Positions 43,608 through 52,823 are shown, numbered from the stretch's first letter. The stretch: DNA of 64,000 nucleotides from an uncultured Eubacteriales bacterium (GCA_900545175.1 UQYF01000009.1:14070-78069); one strand, 5' to 3'. The notes: generated from the sequence alone by a model not told the origin. Numbers and translations are program-made.

Positions 43608-43625
43608 TTGATTTATAATTAACAA
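43608..43625. promoter_or_regulatory. Rex-like operator upstream of gap
   Basis: TTGATTT-ATAA-TTAACAA has the exact Rex right half and the same imperfect left half type as the site at the rex promoter. It lies just downstream of the -10 box, where a repressor would block transcription. Confidence 0.55.
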
Positions 43626-43656
43626 TCAATATTATACATTTTAGGAGGATTTTAAA

Positions 43657-44724
43657 ATGTCAGTTAAAGTTGCGATTAATGGATTTGGTCGTATCGGTCG
43701 TCTTGCATTCAGACAGATGTTTGATGCAGAGGGTTATGAAGTAGTTGCTATCAACGACTTAACAAGCCCGGAGATGTTAGCACACTTATTAAAGTATGAT
43801 ACAGCACAGGGTAGCTTCATGGGACGTGTTGGCGAGAACAAGCACACAGTAACATTCAAGGATTCTGTTAAGGGTGAGGACGGCAAGACTGTTGTTGTTC
43901 CTGGTTCTATCACAGTTGATGGCAAGGAAATCACAATCTACGCTCAGCCGGATGCTTCTAAGCTTCCTTGGGGCGAGCTTGACGTAGATGTTGTTCTTGA
44001 GTGTACAGGTTTCTATACATCCAAGGCTAAGGCACAGGCTCATATCACAGCAGGTGCTAAGAAGGTTGTTATTTCTGCTCCGGCTGGAAATGACCTTCCT
44101 ACAATCGTTTACAATGTAAACCATACAACACTTACAAAGGATGATACAATCATCTCTGCAGCTTCATGTACAACTAACTGCTTAGCTCCTATGGCTAAGG
44201 CTCTTAACGATTTCGCTCCAATCCAGTCCGGTATCATGACAACAGTTCATGCTTACACAGGTGATCAGATGATCCTTGACGGACCACAGAGAAAGGGTGA
44301 TAAGAGAAGAGCAAGAGCAGGTGCTCAGAACATCGTTCCTAACTCAACAGGTGCTGCTAAGGCAATCGGTCTTGTTATCCCTGAGTTAAACGGCAAGCTC
44401 ATCGGTTCTGCACAGAGAGTTCCTACACCTACAGGTTCTACAACAATCCTTGTTGCAGTTGTTAAGGGTGAGGTTACTAAGGAAGGTATCAACGAGGCTA
44501 TGAAGGCTGCTGCTACTGAGTCATTCGGATACAACACAGATGAGATCGTATCAAGCGATGTTATCGGTATGAGATACGGCTCATTATTCGATGCTACTCA
44601 GACAATGGTATCTAAGATGGAAGACGGCAACTCACTTGTACAGGTAGTTTCATGGTATGACAATGAGAACTCCTACACAAGCCAGATGGTTCGTACAATT
44701 AAGTACTTCGCAGAGCTTGCTTAA
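43657..44724 (+). CDS. gap: Glyceraldehyde-3-phosphate dehydrogenase, type I
   Basis: The 355-residue glycolytic enzyme has the NAD site MSVKVAINGFGRIGRLAFRQ and the catalytic Cys in SAASCTTNCLAPMAKAL. The S-loop region and WYDNENSYTSQM follow. The length is slightly above the usual ~335. AGGAGG precedes the ATG. Codon use is highly biased, as for an abundant protein. It has its own promoter, a Rex-like site and a terminator before pgk. Confidence 0.97.
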   Translation: MSVKVAINGFGRIGRLAFRQMFDAEGYEVVAINDLTSPEMLAHLLKYDTAQGSFMGRVGENKHTVTFKDSVKGEDGKTVVVPGSITVDGKEITIYAQPDASKLPWGELDVDVVLECTGFYTSKAKAQAHITAGAKKVVISAPAGNDLPTIVYNVNHTTLTKDDTIISAASCTTNCLAPMAKALNDFAPIQSGIMTTVHAYTGDQMILDGPQRKGDKRRARAGAQNIVPNSTGAAKAIGLVIPELNGKLIGSAQRVPTPTGSTTILVAVVKGEVTKEGINEAMKAAATESFGYNTDEIVSSDVIGMRYGSLFDATQTMVSKMEDGNSLVQVVSWYDNENSYTSQMVRTIKYFAELA

Positions 44725-44758
44725 TTAAGAGCTTAGTAATTAGTTATTAGACCTTTAA

Positions 44759-44790
44759 GGGTCCGGTCTTGTGGACCGGACCCATTTTTT
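44759..44790 (+). terminator. Terminator of gap
   Basis: GGGTCCGGTC/GACCGGACCC form a 10-bp perfect stem with a 5-base loop, followed by six T. Confidence 0.9.
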
Positions 44791-44864
44791 GTAAATGGAA
44801 AATTATTTTTCAGTACAGAACAATTTGTGCGTGTGTGCACAATTATAAAAATGGAGGCGTTACC

Positions 44865-46085
44865 ATGTTAAATAAGAAGACAGTTGATGATATCAATGTA
44901 AATGGCAAGAGAGTACTTGTTCGTTGTGATTTCAACGTACCTTTAAAGAATGGCGAGATTACTGACGAGACAAGAATCGTTGCTGCTCTCCCTACAATCA
45001 ATAAGTTAATCAACGAGGGTGCTAAGGTTATCCTCTGCTCACATCTTGGAAAGGTTAAGAATGGACCTAACGAGGGTGAGTCACTTGCTCCTGTAGCTAA
45101 GAGACTCTCCGAGAAGCTTGGCAAGGAAGTTGTATTCGTAGCTGATTACAATGTAACAGGTGAGGCTGCTACAGCCGCCGTTGCAGCCATGAAGGAGGGA
45201 GACGTAGTTCTTCTTCAGAATACACGTTTCAGAGGCGCTGAGGAGACTAAGAACGGTGAGCAGTTCTCCAAGGAGTTAGCTGATCTTGCTGATTCATATG
45301 TTTGCGATGCTTTCGGTTCTTCACACAGAGCACATGCTTCTGTTGCAGGTGTTACTAAGTTCATCAAGGAGAAGGGCGGAGACAATGCAGTTGGTTACCT
45401 TATGCAGAAGGAGATAGACTTCCTTGGAAATGCAGTTAACAACCCTGTTCGTCCATTCGTAGCTATCCTCGGCGGTGCTAAGGTTGCAGATAAGCTTAAC
45501 GTAATCAACAACCTTCTTGAGAAGTGCGATACACTCATCATCGGTGGTGGTATGGCATTCACATTCTTAAAGGCTAAGGGCTATGAGATTGGTAAGTCAC
45601 TAGTAGATGACGAGAAGATTGAGTACTGCAAGGAGATGATGGACAAAGCTGAGAAGCTTGGCAAGAAGCTTCTTCTTCCTATCGATACAACAGTTGCAGC
45701 AGGCTTCCCTGATCCAATCGATGCTCCAATTGATGTAAAAGTAGTAGATGCAGACAAGATTCCTGCTGATATGGAAGGTCTTGATATCGGTACTAAGACA
45801 CAGGCTCTCTTCGCTGACGCTGTTAAGTCTGCTAAGACAGTTGTATGGAACGGACCTATGGGTGTATTTGAGAACCCGACTCTTGCAAAGGGTACAATCG
45901 CTGTAGCTAAGGCTCTTGCTGAGACAGAGGCTACAACAATCATCGGCGGCGGTGATAGTGCAGCAGCTGTTAACCAGTTAGGCTTCGCTGATAAGATGAG
46001 CCATATCTCAACAGGCGGTGGTGCTTCTCTTGAGTTCTTAGAGGGTAAGGAGCTTCCGGGTGTTATGGCAGCTGATGATAAGTAA
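44865..46085 (+). CDS. pgk: Phosphoglycerate kinase
   Basis: The 406-residue enzyme makes ATP from 1,3-bisphosphoglycerate. Motifs: KRVLVRCDFNVPL, LCSHLGKVKNGP, RPFVAILGGAKVADK, and the nucleotide loop IIGGGDSAAAV. I chose ATG 44865 with TGGAGG; the open frame upstream runs through the gap terminator. No promoter of good quality was seen in the short gap, so partial read-through from gap is possible. Confidence 0.97.
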   Translation: MLNKKTVDDINVNGKRVLVRCDFNVPLKNGEITDETRIVAALPTINKLINEGAKVILCSHLGKVKNGPNEGESLAPVAKRLSEKLGKEVVFVADYNVTGEAATAAVAAMKEGDVVLLQNTRFRGAEETKNGEQFSKELADLADSYVCDAFGSSHRAHASVAGVTKFIKEKGGDNAVGYLMQKEIDFLGNAVNNPVRPFVAILGGAKVADKLNVINNLLEKCDTLIIGGGMAFTFLKAKGYEIGKSLVDDEKIEYCKEMMDKAEKLGKKLLLPIDTTVAAGFPDPIDAPIDVKVVDADKIPADMEGLDIGTKTQALFADAVKSAKTVVWNGPMGVFENPTLAKGTIAVAKALAETEATTIIGGGDSAAAVNQLGFADKMSHISTGGGASLEFLEGKELPGVMAADDK

Positions 46086-46218
46086 TCAGTTTGATATAAT
46101 TTGATTCTTATATCGTGAGCATAGCTCATTCAATACTTTTATCGCTCATTATTTATGTAAGTATGTTATTGCTTGCATCCATTATATCATAATTTTGATA
46201 GTAAGAGCGGACACATAT

Positions 46219-46283
46219 ATGCACAATATTGATGTATATTATTTATAGCAGATGCTTTACTATATATACGATGTATTGTGCAT
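46219..46283. repeat. Inverted repeat in the pgk-tpiA gap
   Basis: ATGCACAATA (46219-46228) and TATTGTGCAT (46274-46283) are perfect 10-base inverted repeats, 53 bases before tpiA. It may be an operator or leader stem. The remaining 251-bp gap is AT-rich. Confidence 0.4.
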
Positions 46284-46336
46284 AGGTGTTTTGAGCTGAT
46301 ATTTATGCCGCATAAAGCGGAGAAAAGAGGATTGTT

Positions 46337-47083
46337 ATGCGTAAGAAGATTGTTGCCGGAAACTGGAAAATGAACATGACTCCAAGCCAGGCTGTAGCTT
46401 TGGTGGAGGAGCTTAAGCCATTGGTTGTATCTGATGATGTAGAAGTAGTATATTGCGTGCCTGCTATCGACATCGTTCCTGTAGTTAATGCTGTTAAGGG
46501 AACTAACGTAGCCGTAGGTGCTGAGAATATGTACTTCGAGACAAAGGGTGCTTACACAGGTGAGATTTCAGCGGATATGCTTGTTGATGCCGGTGTTAAG
46601 TATGTTATCATCGGACATTCGGAGAGAAGAGATTACTTCAAGGAGGATGATGTTCTCCTCAACAAGAAGGTTAAGAAGGCTATTGAAGCAGGTCTTACAC
46701 CGATTCTCTGCTGTGGTGAGACATTAGAGCAGAGAGAGCTTGGTGTTACACTTGACTGGATAAGACTTCAGATTAAGTCCGACCTTGCAGGCGTTGCAGC
46801 AGCAGATGTTGCTAACCTTGTAATCGCTTATGAGCCAATCTGGGCTATCGGAACAGGCAAGACAGCTACATCAGACCAGGCACAGGAGGTATGTAAGGCT
46901 ATCCGTGACTGTGTCCGTGAGATGTACGATGATGTTACAGCGGAGGCTGTACGCATTCAGTATGGCGGTTCTGTCAATGCAGGCAATGCAGCAGAGCTTT
47001 TTGCTAAGCCGGACATCGATGGCGGTCTTGTCGGCGGTGCAAGCTTAAAGGCTGACTTTGGTAAGATTGTAAATTACAAATAA
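46337..47083 (+). CDS. tpiA: Triosephosphate isomerase
   Basis: The 248-residue barrel enzyme interconverts DHAP and GAP. It shows RKKIVAGNWKMNMTP (active-site Lys), the catalytic His in IIGHSERRDYF and the catalytic Glu in VIAYEPIWAIGTGKTA. The phosphate loop is VQYGGSV-like (IQYGGSVNAGN) and GLVGGASL. AGAGGA precedes the ATG. Confidence 0.97.
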   Translation: MRKKIVAGNWKMNMTPSQAVALVEELKPLVVSDDVEVVYCVPAIDIVPVVNAVKGTNVAVGAENMYFETKGAYTGEISADMLVDAGVKYVIIGHSERRDYFKEDDVLLNKKVKKAIEAGLTPILCCGETLEQRELGVTLDWIRLQIKSDLAGVAAADVANLVIAYEPIWAIGTGKTATSDQAQEVCKAIRDCVREMYDDVTAEAVRIQYGGSVNAGNAAELFAKPDIDGGLVGGASLKADFGKIVNYK

Positions 47084-47131
47084 TGTGAGTTTTCTTTGGG
47101 AACATAAATAAATTTCCTGAGGAGATGGAAG

Positions 47132-47168
47132 GAACCGGATTTGCGGGATAGCGTGTCCGGTTCTTTTT
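47132..47168 (+). terminator. Terminator of tpiA
   Basis: GAACCGGA (47132-47139)/TCCGGTTC (47156-47163) are followed by TTTTT. Confidence 0.8.
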
Positions 47169-47180
47169 GTTAAGTTTATG

Positions 47181-47488
47181 AAGATTTGGGTGTCAAAACA
47201 TGCCAATTTAATATCTGAGTGTATAACGTATTATATTTATACATATCAGCTCCGTTGTCCGAAGCAAGATGTTCTAAGAACTCTGATAGAGGTATTCTAT
47301 ACGTTCGCCACCGAAGCCGGCATACATCCGTGTATGCATTGCTTCTAAAGCAGCATCCGTGCTGCTTTTAGCTAGATATATAGCAGAGTTCTAAGAACAT
47401 CTAAGCTTCTCCCAAAAGTCATGATATGTATAAATATAATACGTTATACACAGCTAGTTATATAAGCATGCTTTGACACCCGAATCTT
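47181..47488. repeat. 308-bp long palindromic element (family member C, full length)
   Basis: The outer 23 bases (47181-47203 and 47466-47488) are inverted repeats with two mismatches, containing GTGTCAAAACATGC. Similarity between arms continues inward: GTGTATAACGTATTATATTT, ATACATATCA and ATGTTCTAAGAACTCTG each have a reverse-complement partner. The centre holds GCAGCATCC/GTGCTGC-type stems. No transposase frame is present, so it is MITE-like. It occupies most of the gap between tpiA and the sigma factor gene. Confidence 0.75.
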
Positions 47489-47610
47489 ATGAACAAAAAA
47501 TTTATTATTAATGCAACAAAATATAATTTTCTCCGAGTAGATAGGTGAAGGATACATTAGTTGATTGTGATTAGCAATCAACGGTAGGAGCCTTTGAGGG
47601 AGGTGAACGG

Positions 47611-48165
47611 ATGGAGGATAATAACATTGTTGAATTATTTTGGCGCAGGAGCGAGAGCGCAATCGCTGAAACCGAACTGAAATATGGGAGATATCTGCAC
47701 AGCATTTCATACCGGATTCTTACGGATACGGAGGATGCAAGGGAGTGTGTCAATGATACCTACAATGATGCATGGCAGTCAATGCCGCCTCATCGCCCTC
47801 TGGTTCTTTCCACCTTCTTAGGGAAGATTACACGACGTATATCTATAGACAGGTGGAGAATGAGAAACGCCCAAAAGCGTGGTGGTGGCGAGGTAGTTCT
47901 TGTTCTTGATGAACTGGAGGACTGCGTTTCGGGTTCTGACAGCGTAGAAGGTGAAATGGAGCGCAGGGAGCTGGCTGAGCTGCTAGATTCATTTTTAGGG
48001 ACATTGGCAGACACAGAGCGCAGGGTATTTCTTTGCAGGTATTGGTATATGGATTCGATTCAGACTATTGCGAAGCAGTCTGGCTTTTCACAGAGTAAGG
48101 TCACATCTATGCTGCATAGAACGAGAGGGAAGCTGAGGACTATGCTTGAAAAGGAGGGCTATTGA
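47611..48165 (+). CDS. ECF-type sigma-70 family factor
   Basis: The 184-residue protein has region 2 (RYLHSISYRILTDTEDARECVNDTYNDAW) and region 4 (SQSKVTSMLHRTRGKLR), joined by an acidic linker. These are RNA polymerase sigma factors for stress or surface responses. GGGAGGTG precedes the ATG. Its stop overlaps the next start as TGATG, so it is coupled to a membrane protein that is probably its partner. Confidence 0.9.
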   Translation: MEDNNIVELFWRRSESAIAETELKYGRYLHSISYRILTDTEDARECVNDTYNDAWQSMPPHRPLVLSTFLGKITRRISIDRWRMRNAQKRGGGEVVLVLDELEDCVSGSDSVEGEMERRELAELLDSFLGTLADTERRVFLCRYWYMDSIQTIAKQSGFSQSKVTSMLHRTRGKLRTMLEKEGY

Positions 48166-49805
48166 TGAAATCCGACGATTTACTTGACGCTATCGGTGAA
48201 GTGTCTGATGAGTATATTGCAGACGCGGAAAATGTAAAGAAAAGGAGAGTGCCGCGGTGGGTAAGATGGTCCTGTGCGGCAGCAGCATGCCTTGTCGCTG
48301 TGGCAGGGATTGGAGGAGTGCTGTTAATAAGAGGCGGCAAAAACGGTGGCTCTGCCGGAGGCTCGGGTCATGATGGTGGCAGCAGCTTCATGCGCTATGC
48401 AGGTCCAGTATTTCCGATGACCCTGCTTGAGAGTAATCCGGAGATTTCTGCTGAGCGCGATATCACGATGGATTTTGCGCCATGGGTTCCGGTATGGATT
48501 TCCAATGAGGAGGAAGCAGCTTCATATCCGTTGGAAAGTGACAGGAAGGAGATTCTGGATAACTATAACGAATGGTATCCGGAGGGAGGATATTACCGGT
48601 ACTCAGGCAATGTTATAGTGAAGGATTCTTATATTCTGGAAAACGCAAGTGCACAGAATCAGACAGTTCATGTGCTCTACCCATTTGTTTCCAGCCTGAA
48701 GGATCTGGATAATAATATTCCGTCACTGAACGTGAACGGAGAGACGCTTGAGACAACGCTTCATGCGGGCAGCTATGCAGGAGACTTTGAGGGCGCATGG
48801 GGCGGCAGCTCAAAGGAGTTAAAAGAAGGGAGTGTGAATCTGTCATATATTGAGAACTGGGAAGGCTACAGAAGCCTTCTTTCGGATGGAACTTATATGA
48901 ACAGGGCATTGGGAGACTTTGTAAATCTCAGCGATATTCCTGTGACGGTTTATGAGTTTAGCGATGCATGGTGGACACCGGAGAATGATAAGGCGGAGAT
49001 TACGAATCCTACTATCCGAGTTATGTTTGAACTTGACTATGAAAAGACCCAGGTATTGTCCTATGGTTTTAACGGAAGCCTGTGGGACGGAGAGAATGGT
49101 ATTATGGGTAAGGAATTTTCGATATGCCGACAGGGTGAATCAGGCTATGGAAGTCCTTATTATATCATTGTTGTCGGAGAGGATATACAGAATGTAGAAT
49201 ATAAAGGATATGTAACCGGCGGCTGGAATACGGAGAAAACAATCGATGCCGGCATGACGATTTCAAGAAGGGAGTCGAATCTGGAGGAGGTACTGAGAAC
49301 GGTTGCGGAGTCCGGATACCGAACTGCTTTTGAGATGGGATACCTCGAGAACGATTATGATTATGGATTTGAATTGTATTTTGGCTTGTTAAAAGAGCAT
49401 TTGATGGCATACAGTTCACTCTCCGGGAACGGAGTGCAGCGCTATGAGGATGGTGCGATTGAAAATATGGATGTGATTGGAGTGTCGCGCGTGTTCTGGC
49501 TGGAGGCGGAGGTCACAATTCCTGCCGGAAGCTATGCCACGGTTGAAGCAGTGTCTAAGAAAGAACCGAGCTATGATTTCTATTGTTCAAATACGGCGAA
49601 CAGGAAGATTAACGGATATGATATGGTGACAGGGCTTGGAAGCAATCTGATATTTACCGGGCAGACAGCGAGATTAGAGGACAGAGGACGGATTGAGATT
49701 GTACGGCAGAATTTCGGTTTCGATATTGGAAACGGAGTTAATGAAGTGGAGCTTGACATGGAAGAGCCGCATTATTATCTGGAAGTCAGACCCGCCGCAG
49801 AATAA
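48165..49805 (+). CDS. Single-pass membrane protein coupled to the ECF sigma factor
   Basis: The 546-residue protein has a short cytoplasmic N-terminus (~35 residues), one transmembrane helix (~37-55, CAAAACLVAVAGIGGVLLI), then a Gly/Ser-rich linker and a large outside domain of beta-rich character. The layout and overlap with the sigma gene suggest an anti-sigma or sensor role. No zinc-binding anti-sigma motif is seen in the N-terminus. The external domain matches nothing I recognise. Confidence 0.65.
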   Translation: MKSDDLLDAIGEVSDEYIADAENVKKRRVPRWVRWSCAAAACLVAVAGIGGVLLIRGGKNGGSAGGSGHDGGSSFMRYAGPVFPMTLLESNPEISAERDITMDFAPWVPVWISNEEEAASYPLESDRKEILDNYNEWYPEGGYYRYSGNVIVKDSYILENASAQNQTVHVLYPFVSSLKDLDNNIPSLNVNGETLETTLHAGSYAGDFEGAWGGSSKELKEGSVNLSYIENWEGYRSLLSDGTYMNRALGDFVNLSDIPVTVYEFSDAWWTPENDKAEITNPTIRVMFELDYEKTQVLSYGFNGSLWDGENGIMGKEFSICRQGESGYGSPYYIIVVGEDIQNVEYKGYVTGGWNTEKTIDAGMTISRRESNLEEVLRTVAESGYRTAFEMGYLENDYDYGFELYFGLLKEHLMAYSSLSGNGVQRYEDGAIENMDVIGVSRVFWLEAEVTIPAGSYATVEAVSKKEPSYDFYCSNTANRKINGYDMVTGLGSNLIFTGQTARLEDRGRIEIVRQNFGFDIGNGVNEVELDMEEPHYYLEVRPAAE

Positions 49806-49818
49806 GGTTTTTTGTTTA

Positions 49819-49851
49819 GTGGGACAGTGGTGTCAGACACCACTGTCCCAC
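49819..49851. repeat. Perfect 15-bp palindromic repeat with GTGGTGTC core
   Basis: GTGGGACAGTGGTGT and ACACCACTGTCCCAC flank a 3-base centre. No T-run follows on the plus strand. It resembles REP-like dispersed palindromes of other Firmicutes. Confidence 0.6.
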
Positions 49852-49899
49852 AGAATTTATTATAGGAAAAAACTATAGCAAACTCTAGGTAAAATCTAT

Positions 49900-49928
49900 T
49901 TGATAATTTGGAGCATACAATGTATAAT
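49900..49928 (+). promoter_or_regulatory. Promoter of the metNIQ operon
   Basis: TTGATA (49900-49905), 17-bp spacer, perfect TATAAT (49923-49928), giving a ~140-base leader. Confidence 0.7.
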
Positions 49929-49930
49929 CG

Positions 49931-49983
49931 CTTTTACAGTCAGAGGATAATCATATTAAAGGAGTGGGAATTGACTGTAAAGG
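49931..49983 (+). promoter_or_regulatory. Leader hairpin of metNIQ
   Basis: TTTACAGTCA (ending 49942) and TGACTGTAAA (49972-49981) pair over 10 bp at the start of the transcript. No SAM riboswitch or T-box consensus was recognised in 49935-50076. Confidence 0.4.
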
Positions 49984-50076
49984 GCCTACACAATCAGCAG
50001 GTAAGAAAGAGGGTTGTGAATATACGTTATATAATTGCAGCTCATATAAATAACAGAATTGGAAAGCGATGATTTT

Positions 50077-51141
50077 ATGATAGAAATTAAGAATCTTAAC
50101 AAAACCTATCATCTGAAATCGGGTGATGTCGAGGCGGCGAAGAACGTCTCGCTCACGATTGAGGATGGTGAGATATACGGAATTATAGGTTATTCAGGTG
50201 CGGGCAAGTCGACGCTTGTTCGCTGTATAAATCTTCTTGAGGTTCCTGATTCCGGGGAGATTACCGTGAACGGTGTGCGGCTCACAAGAATGGAGAACAC
50301 GCCGAAGGGAGAAGTATTAAAGAGGGTAAGTGACAAGGAGCTTAACAAGGCAAGGCACGGAATAGGAATGATATTCCAGCATTTTAACCTTCTTGACAGA
50401 AGCACCGTTTTTGACAATATAGCCTATCCGCTCAAGTATTCAGGCAAGAGCAGGAAGGAGATAAGGGAGAGAGTGCATGAGCTTTTGGAGCTTGTCGACT
50501 TAAAGGATAAGGAGAATGTGTATCCATCACAGCTATCCGGAGGACAGAAGCAGAGGGTTGCCATTGCAAGAGCACTTGCAAACAATCCTGGAGTGCTTTT
50601 GTCGGATGAGGCAACAAGTGCGCTTGATCCGGAGGCAACGGAGTCTATTTTAACCCTTTTGAAGAAGCTTAATAAGCAGCTTGGACTTACAATCGTCCTC
50701 ATCACACATGAGATGACGGTCATCAAGACTATATGCAGCAGGGTTGCGGTTATGGAGAACGGAGCTGTTGTGGAGCAGGGTGATGTCTATGACATATTTG
50801 CACATCCAATGCAGCCTGTCACGAAGAAATTTATTAACACGGTTTCAAACCTCTCTAAGATTAACAGGATGATTGCCGAGAATATACCGCTTGTGCAGCT
50901 TTCGGGAAATGATAAGCTGGTGAAGCTCATATTCGAGAATGACTGCACGGGAGAGGCTGTTATTTCGGATATTTCCAAGAGGTTTGACATCAAGGTGAAT
51001 ATTGTCCTTGCCAATGTCGAGATGATAGGTGACCGACCGCTTGGAGGAATAATCGTAATTTTTAAGGGAAGCGATGCGGCGATGGACGATGCCTTTAAGT
51101 ATCTTGAGAAGATTAAGGTCGGAACGGAGGTATTAGCATGA
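50077..51141 (+). CDS. metN: Methionine ABC transporter, ATPase
   Basis: The 354-residue protein has Walker A GYSGAGKST, signature LSGGQKQRVAIARAL and an atypical Walker B VLLSDEATSALDPE, which is usual for MetN. A C-terminal NIL (ACT-like) domain (~270-350) binds methionine for feedback. I chose ATG 50077 with GGAAAG upstream. It overlaps metI by four bases (ATGA). It powers uptake of methionine through MetI and MetQ. Confidence 0.95.
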   Translation: MIEIKNLNKTYHLKSGDVEAAKNVSLTIEDGEIYGIIGYSGAGKSTLVRCINLLEVPDSGEITVNGVRLTRMENTPKGEVLKRVSDKELNKARHGIGMIFQHFNLLDRSTVFDNIAYPLKYSGKSRKEIRERVHELLELVDLKDKENVYPSQLSGGQKQRVAIARALANNPGVLLSDEATSALDPEATESILTLLKKLNKQLGLTIVLITHEMTVIKTICSRVAVMENGAVVEQGDVYDIFAHPMQPVTKKFINTVSNLSKINRMIAENIPLVQLSGNDKLVKLIFENDCTGEAVISDISKRFDIKVNIVLANVEMIGDRPLGGIIVIFKGSDAAMDDAFKYLEKIKVGTEVLA

Positions 51142-51845
51142 GTGGTTTTTTTGAAAAAATAATGCCTAATGTTGTGGCATACTGGGACAGGTTCACGACG
51201 AGCTGCGGGCAGACCATGCAGATGTTCGCAATTGCGGGTGTGTTCACTTTCATATTCGGACTTATATTTGGCGTGATACTCACGGTTACAAAGCGTGATG
51301 GGATAAGACAGAATCTTGTTATCTACTATATTGTTGATATATTCACGAATGTATTCAGGTCGATACCTTTTATAATCCTGCTTATCTTCCTGATTCCTTT
51401 TACAAGAGCACTTGTGGGAACGGCGATAGGTGTAAAGGGTGCTGTGGTTCCGCTTATATTCGGAGCGGTTCCGTTTTTTACAAGACAGGTTGAGACTGCA
51501 CTTGCGAATGTATCTTACGGTAAGATTGAGGCGGCAAGAAGCATGGGCAGCACGACAATGGGACTTATATTCAGAATATATCTCCACGAGGCGGTTCCTG
51601 AGCTTATCAGGGTGACTACGATAACGGCGATAAGCCTTATCGGTCTTACAACAATGGCGGGTGCCGTGGGTGCGGGCGGAATAGGAAGCTTTGCAATCAA
51701 TTACGGTCAGAATCTCAATCATCAGGACATTGTAAACGTATGCGTTGTTTTACTCCTTGCATTCGTGTGTGTCCTTCAGACATTAGGTAATTTCTTCTCT
51801 AAGAAGACAACCAATAGAGAGCTGATTACAAAGGGAGAAAAATAG
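51138..51845 (+). CDS. metI: Methionine ABC transporter, permease
   Basis: The 235-residue membrane protein has about five transmembrane helices. It shows the EAA loop region (EAARSMGSTTMGLIFRIYLHEA) and AGAVGAGGIGSFAINYG, both typical of MetI. GGAGG precedes the ATG inside metN. Confidence 0.95.
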   Translation: MSGFFEKIMPNVVAYWDRFTTSCGQTMQMFAIAGVFTFIFGLIFGVILTVTKRDGIRQNLVIYYIVDIFTNVFRSIPFIILLIFLIPFTRALVGTAIGVKGAVVPLIFGAVPFFTRQVETALANVSYGKIEAARSMGSTTMGLIFRIYLHEAVPELIRVTTITAISLIGLTTMAGAVGAGGIGSFAINYGQNLNHQDIVNVCVVLLLAFVCVLQTLGNFFSKKTTNRELITKGEK

Positions 51846-51902
51846 GAGAATTTTCTCCCGAAAAAACAGTACAGATTAAGCTGTGCGGAAAAGAGGAAAA
51901 GT

Positions 51903-52823
51903 ATGAAAAAGAATTTTATTAGAAAAGCTGCAACAGCACTGCTCCTTGTGAGCACACTTGCACTCAGTGCATGCGGAAAGAAGACCTCTGAGCCTGTAAA
52001 GATTGGTGTTCCTGATGATGGAACTAACCAGTCGAGGGCAATCAAGCTTCTTGAGACAGCAGGACTTATCGAGGTTGACCCGGCAGCAGGCTACACACCT
52101 GAGCTTAAGGATGTAACAAAGTACATCTACAATATCGAGATAGTTCCAACAACAGCCAATACGCTTACATCTACACTTGGGGATTACGGCGCAAGCACAA
52201 TCAACGGAACATATGCGATTCCTTACGGACTTGTTCCATCTAAGGATGCGCTCATTATCGAAAAGCAGGATGAGAACGGCGACAATCCATATGTTAATAT
52301 CATCGTAGCGAGAACAGAGGATGCAGGCAATGAGACATATAAGACTATTGTAGATGCGTTCCATACACAGACAGTTGCCGAGTTTCTTTTAGAGGCATAC
52401 AAGGAAGCATACTTCCCTGCATTTGACTATGATGCGGATTATACAGTTGATGACAATTTCGTAAATGACATTTTAAACTATAAGTCATCATCAGATGGAA
52501 AGACAGTTGTCAAGGTTGGTGTATGCGGTTCGTCTAATGACCATTGGCTTGCAGTTCAGAAGGTTCTTGATGACGAGAATGCAGGTATCTACATCGAGCT
52601 TGTGACATTTGATGCATATAACCTTCCTAATGAGGCGCTTAACAATGGGGATATTGACCTCAACTCATTCCAGCACAAGGCTTACTTAAGCAGTGATGCA
52701 GAGGCTAACAATTATGACCTGACTGTTATCGGTGATACACTCATCGCTCCATTGTCATTGTACTCTAACAAGGTTGAATCGCTTGATGCATTAAAGGAGC
52801 TTGCAGGACTTAAGGAAAAATAA
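51903..52823 (+). CDS. metQ: Methionine-binding lipoprotein
   Basis: The 306-residue NlpA/MetQ family protein has a signal peptide and lipobox LSAC (Cys near 23). The mature part has KIGVPDDGTNQSRAIKLLE, GDYGASTINGTYA and DIDLNSFQHKAYL. It is the substrate-binding part of MetNIQ, held on the outer face of the membrane. GAGGAAAAG precedes the ATG. Confidence 0.93.
   Translation: MKKNFIRKAATALLLVSTLALSACGKKTSEPVKIGVPDDGTNQSRAIKLLETAGLIEVDPAAGYTPELKDVTKYIYNIEIVPTTANTLTSTLGDYGASTINGTYAIPYGLVPSKDALIIEKQDENGDNPYVNIIVARTEDAGNETYKTIVDAFHTQTVAEFLLEAYKEAYFPAFDYDADYTVDDNFVNDILNYKSSSDGKTVVKVGVCGSSNDHWLAVQKVLDDENAGIYIELVTFDAYNLPNEALNNGDIDLNSFQHKAYLSSDAEANNYDLTVIGDTLIAPLSLYSNKVESLDALKELAGLKEK

Noticed and set aside
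49935..50076. SAM riboswitch or T-box before metN
   Set aside because: The S-box core and the T-box AGGGTGGNACCGCG sequence are both absent.
50787..51722. 311-residue minus-strand open frame across metN and metI
   Set aside because: Its composition is rich in Arg, Tyr and Ser as expected for the antisense of transporter genes; metN and metI are certain on the plus strand.
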